NCBI GenBank assembly: GCA_009936765.1
Contig: JAACDL010000032.1
Span: 1 to 15,199 of the forward strand
Reading direction: 5' to 3'
DNA from: Methanobacteriota archaeon
GTDB lineage: Archaea > Thermoplasmatota > Poseidoniia > Poseidoniales > Poseidoniaceae
DNA: 15,199 nucleotides
The position numbers and the translations under genes were made by a program. The notes beneath the pieces are model-generated. The model was not told the origin of the DNA. It searched no databases and worked only from the letters and a program-made list of their open reading frames with translations. Positions 13,201 to 15,199 of the stretch are shown piece by piece (position 1 is the stretch's first letter; each line of letters begins with the position of its first letter).

Positions 13201-15199
13201 ACCCTACTGAATTGACATTGTACTATTGGGTTGAAGCAGATCATGACCTGAATAGAAACGGCGAAGCAGATTCTAGTGAATACGCAACAAAGGTTGTAGT
13301 CAATGAAAGTCAGGCAGAAATGAAGACTTTCTCTGCTACAATTGACCATTCCAGAAACCCAAATATGGGCCGTGTTTCTTACTACTGGGACGGAGGAGAT
13401 AGGGCGGGCAACCCACTGCATCGCTCTACAATTATTGACGATGAGACTTATGATTGGGAAAGTGGACCTGGCTTCGATGCAGATGATGCTACATTCAGAA
13501 CACGTAAGGACTCAGTTGCGATTTTCACAGGCTTAAACTGGGAAGGGCACAACGATAACTCCCCAGTATGCGCAGGTACGCCGCAGACAATCTCTCTAGG
13601 CCTCATCGATGCAAATACTGCGATTGATTTCGAATTCATCGACTTAGTATTCGATTTCGAAGGCCCTGATAGCGAAGTAGACCAACAGAGGATCTCCTAC
13701 TATGGGATTACAGATTCGTTCGCTAGTCAATCGGATTTCATCAATCTTGCTACATCATCTTCCATGGTACAAACTACCAATGAATCCGGTATGCCTTGGA
13801 TTCTTGTGGACTTTGATTTCACTGTTGGGTGGGATTGGCCTGACGAAGATATTTCAGATATAGCTCTGGAATACAAGGAAAGAGGCTCTGAGTTCCCTAC
13901 TAGACATATTATTGGAGAACATACTTTCACTGTAGAGAACGATTTGGTATTGGATGCATCTTCATTCTTAGTAGAGGATATCAGCGAGCCGCGAACTGGA
14001 ATTGTTGCTGATGGCAGCAGAGTCCGGAATGACGACAGGTTAGAATTTACAGGCAGGGTAGTTTACGAAGGAAGTAATGTCCCTGCGCCTAATGATGCCT
14101 CGATAGTTATCGAAGTATTCGACGGAGAAAGCATCTGGTCGGATGGTTCACTCGCCGATGATGGGGGGTACTCTGTTGAAGTTCCTCTATCTCACGCTGA
14201 AACTCTTCAATCATCACCAACAAGGACTTGTTTGATTTCGATTGGTGGAATACCTGGAAAGGGAGAAGATATGACTGGGCAAACTGTGTCCACTACACTG
14301 AGAGTGGTAGTTGATGATACTGCACCTCGTGTAGTTAGTAGAACATCTCCGCTGAACGTAATCGACATCTCAGCGAATACTGATCTTACCAAAGTTCCAG
14401 TAGAGTTCCGAGGAACTGAAGATGCAGACATGACTGGTTCTAAACAAGTTGTTCACTGGGTAATGAGAGACTCGAGCAGGACTTTGACTTTGGGAGCTGG
14501 ACAAGCGGTTCTTGGAATGCAACAAGAAGGTCAAAGCGTAATATGGACCGGGAATGTCGACCTGACTGATGATGGTAAAATCTCCATGAGAGAAGGAGAT
14601 TGGGTTGGATTTTATCTTACAGGATATGACTCTGCAGGGAATGAATTCCCGGTAGTATCAAACTCTGAGGCAAGCCCTATTGCTGAGATTGCTTCTGATG
14701 ATACTGATTTTGAACGCCAGTGGGTCAGGTTAGGCGCAATTGGACCTCAACTAAAGATTGGTTCAATCACATTATCTGATGACCACGTTGCACCTGGACA
14801 GGAGATAGAAATCACTGCTGATGTGCAAAATGTTGGAGGTTCCACCAGTTCTCAGTTCAAAGTTTCATTCTACTCAGGTAACTCGATTGTACCATTTGAT
14901 TCTGCTACTCTAAACAAGATTGGTTCAGACGAAACAATACCGGTAACCGTCACATGGAGTGCGGAAGAAGGCATTGATCGAATCAGGGTTCAAGTCGATC
15001 CGGATGATGTAATTGTAGAAGTAAACGATGATGACAACACTGCTGAACACAAAGTGGAAGTGGTGTATGTATCTTACATGGGCTGGTTTGATTCTATTCG
15101 TGAGCAGCCTCTAATTTGGTTATTCTCTATTCTGTCTGTAATCGTCCTAGTAGGAATAGGAATTACAGCAAACCGTACTGCTATCAGCCACGGTGATGA
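10281..15199 (+). CDS. Giant membrane-anchored surface protein with beta-sandwich modules and CARDB domain (3' end outside window)
   Basis: The frame is open from ATG 10281 to the window edge, 1639 codons without a stop. A classic signal peptide (RKSLFLTAIFVFSVLSPMALA) is probably cut after residue 22. About 23-170 is a Gly/Asn/Ser-rich beta domain starting ETQFQDGSTSYTHTF. About 174-413 has repeated Tyr/Ser strands that may be a beta-propeller-like fold (DGQGNIWTVSYSY, PMGVDVDEDSGRMFLLMY). Further beta modules follow, including a divergent duplication (about 770-975 and 1173-1387), each copy containing a D-x-TAP linker. A CARDB domain is at about 1493-1600 (APGQEIEITADVQNVGGS, then DDVIVEVNDDDNTAEHKVEV). 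A membrane helix is at about 1610-1627 (LIWLFSILSVIVLVGIGI), and the cytoplasmic tail is cut off. Many N-x-S/T sequons suggest glycosylation. The length, N-terminal signal and C-terminal anchor fit an S-layer-like or adhesin-like protein, but I recognise no enzyme domain. It is divergent from the signal peptidase operon. Confidence 0.88.
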   Translation, partial: MRKSLFLTAIFVFSVLSPMALAGVTETQFQDGSTSYTHTFSGPGDGFAGNLTFPYGAEVSSASFDIAGEPSSTTWGNLTTNNDFGGAGSGTWNGVPPGFAYGSRSNLEVGNNNVELLGNPTNNINGLDRSNEGTTTGTINNTGGFASNGDQGFVGATSKQTPFSLSNSNSNYRGFVILHDDEYVSATSTSSSIYVTPVLKRYNSTTGTYIGAASINSGTCSYTTPLYSTYDATSDGQGNIWTVSYSYRILVKWSATVSTSGQMTWTCQNTYSYSGSYYPMGVDVDEDSGRMFLLMYQSSFPNYNRYLYEVNPSSPSSVTGSWLLGSKEQLGDSNTQVSGLVVDLPKIVTNEYYSQRGYHNHFTMNGIFVEHMGKVLLNGGGHYGMDQLGDNTFGFQCHDSSYCSTNMNKIQREGTGSVYDHRTPTTVSSVVTSLTTSLTSSVTDITVSALVGYITANTSIELQVSNDNGVTWMNGLFNQKLTFANAGSSIKWKAYLNGTASETPVLDFVGLTYSTSYKSSGYFQLRSNYYSGNAPVALTAWWNATTPSGTSLQVEFQDTSTNYFSFSGDSKAVSMTSGYIYIYVRFTSTGANTPTLEDLNIAIHSDAPEQVGIDIGADGSNEWTSQGVLLGTTTRGGATFVKAFNDLIPDTGSGSVTIPVNINSQASGIVVLERFSVTYTINTVNLDITIPDGEILHERNEPYEVITRHIVGDGANNYIQSATLSFLASPASNAPTLEWQEGDIFPSPNDPEDWVDIDPSSWSVLNNGILEIHWLFSITSNFPDHENVRFSTNCLDNTGTNGYSPTPLSSDTGLRVNNSFGLGWLNVRDNDGEITSNDVEDGSWVAAGETLHFQGAMWFADSTDAPKDSAFDVRVSQNGFVNANWRDTSNTNGSFFISIQMPDIDVESGLTYEIQTYNERDSTMVLASNSDWFRTYKVDATAPENLETYPLNDAYEAADESQKVMLKVSDSVGDPTELTLYYWVEADHDLNRNGEADSSEYATKVVVNESQAEMKTFSATIDHSRNPNMGRVSYYWDGGDRAGNPLHRSTIIDDETYDWESGPGFDADDATFRTRKDSVAIFTGLNWEGHNDNSPVCAGTPQTISLGLIDANTAIDFEFIDLVFDFEGPDSEVDQQRISYYGITDSFASQSDFINLATSSSMVQTTNESGMPWILVDFDFTVGWDWPDEDISDIALEYKERGSEFPTRHIIGEHTFTVENDLVLDASSFLVEDISEPRTGIVADGSRVRNDDRLEFTGRVVYEGSNVPAPNDASIVIEVFDGESIWSDGSLADDGGYSVEVPLSHAETLQSSPTRTCLISIGGIPGKGEDMTGQTVSTTLRVVVDDTAPRVVSRTSPLNVIDISANTDLTKVPVEFRGTEDADMTGSKQVVHWVMRDSSRTLTLGAGQAVLGMQQEGQSVIWTGNVDLTDDGKISMREGDWVGFYLTGYDSAGNEFPVVSNSEASPIAEIASDDTDFERQWVRLGAIGPQLKIGSITLSDDHVAPGQEIEITADVQNVGGSTSSQFKVSFYSGNSIVPFDSATLNKIGSDETIPVTVTWSAEEGIDRIRVQVDPDDVIVEVNDDDNTAEHKVEVVYVSYMGWFDSIREQPLIWLFSILSVIVLVGIGITANRTAISHGD
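12399..12418 (+). repeat. 20-base direct repeat, first copy (encodes TRHIVG)
   Basis: Nineteen of 20 bases match 13899-13918, beginning ACTAGACATATT. The two copies are exactly 1500 bases (500 codons) apart and in the same frame, but they do not fall at equivalent places in the duplicated modules. Confidence 0.6.
12588..13204 (+). repeat. Duplicated protein module, copy A, in the right-hand giant protein
   Basis: Residues about 770-975 align by eye with copy B. Shared landmarks in order are an FPD/WPD turn, PT, a strand run ending near VRDNDGEI, EDGSWVAAGETLHFQG, AP-D with V-V, a GSFF strand pair, and VDATAP followed about seven residues later by PLN. Identity is low, so this is an old duplication visible at the protein level only. 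Confidence 0.55.
13798..14440 (+). repeat. Duplicated protein module, copy B, in the right-hand giant protein
   Basis: Residues about 1173-1387 repeat the landmarks of copy A: WPD, PT, LVEDISEPRTGI, ADGSRVRNDDRLEFTG, AP-D with I-V, a GGYSVEVP strand, and VDDTAP followed about seven residues later by PLN. The offset between the TAP landmarks of the two copies is about 1220 bases. Confidence 0.55.
13899..13918 (+). repeat. 20-base direct repeat, second copy (encodes TRHIIG)
   Basis: This is the partner of the copy at 12399-12418, with one base difference (A for G) that changes Val to Ile. Confidence 0.6.

Overview
The window looks like a compact archaeal, euryarchaeal-type genome segment, most likely from a planktonic Marine Group II (Poseidoniales) relative. 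This is inferred from the gene set: a DacZ-type diadenylate cyclase, a Hjc-type Holliday junction resolvase, a Ser/His signal peptidase of the archaeal/ER type, and very long secreted surface proteins rich in Asn and Ser/Thr. The lineage is an inference; the archaeal domain is fairly secure. I saw no rRNA, tRNA, CRISPR array, insertion sequence or phage gene. No gene-free stretch exceeds about 160 bases.

Layout. (1) Bases 1-3737, minus strand: the first ~1245 codons of a giant secreted protein that runs off the left edge. It has a signal peptide, then a TIGR03790-like domain that appears split in two, with a PA14 domain, a LamG domain and a further beta-sandwich lying between the halves. CARDB-like and Ig-like modules follow. 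(2) 3894-5339, plus strand: a macro-domain protein followed after 9 bases by dacZ, which makes c-di-AMP. (3) 5326-6042, minus: a RuvC/RNase H-fold protein of unknown role, convergent with dacZ and divergent from (4) 6125-6757, plus: hjc. (5) 6726-8198, minus: a site-2 (M50) intramembrane protease with a PDZ domain, overlapping hjc tail to tail. (6) 8272-8796, plus: an unrecognised 174-residue protein with a coiled-coil tail. (7) 8797-10144, minus: signal peptidase I and, upstream of it, a small two-helix membrane protein. (8) 10281 to the right edge, plus: a second giant surface protein of at least 1639 residues, with signal peptide, several beta-sandwich modules (one duplicated), a CARDB domain and a C-terminal membrane anchor.

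Working together: two giant exported proteins flank a core that includes the signal peptidase which would cut their signal peptides and a site-2 protease that may clear membrane remnants or act in signalling. The macro/DacZ pair is a nucleotide-signalling unit. The RuvC-like and Hjc genes are a divergent pair of nuclease-fold proteins. All three convergent gene junctions overlap or abut exactly, leaving no room for a separate terminator. The most interesting points are the nested architecture of the first giant protein, the macro-DacZ pairing, and GC-rich hairpins at or near the start codons of both giant surface-protein genes.
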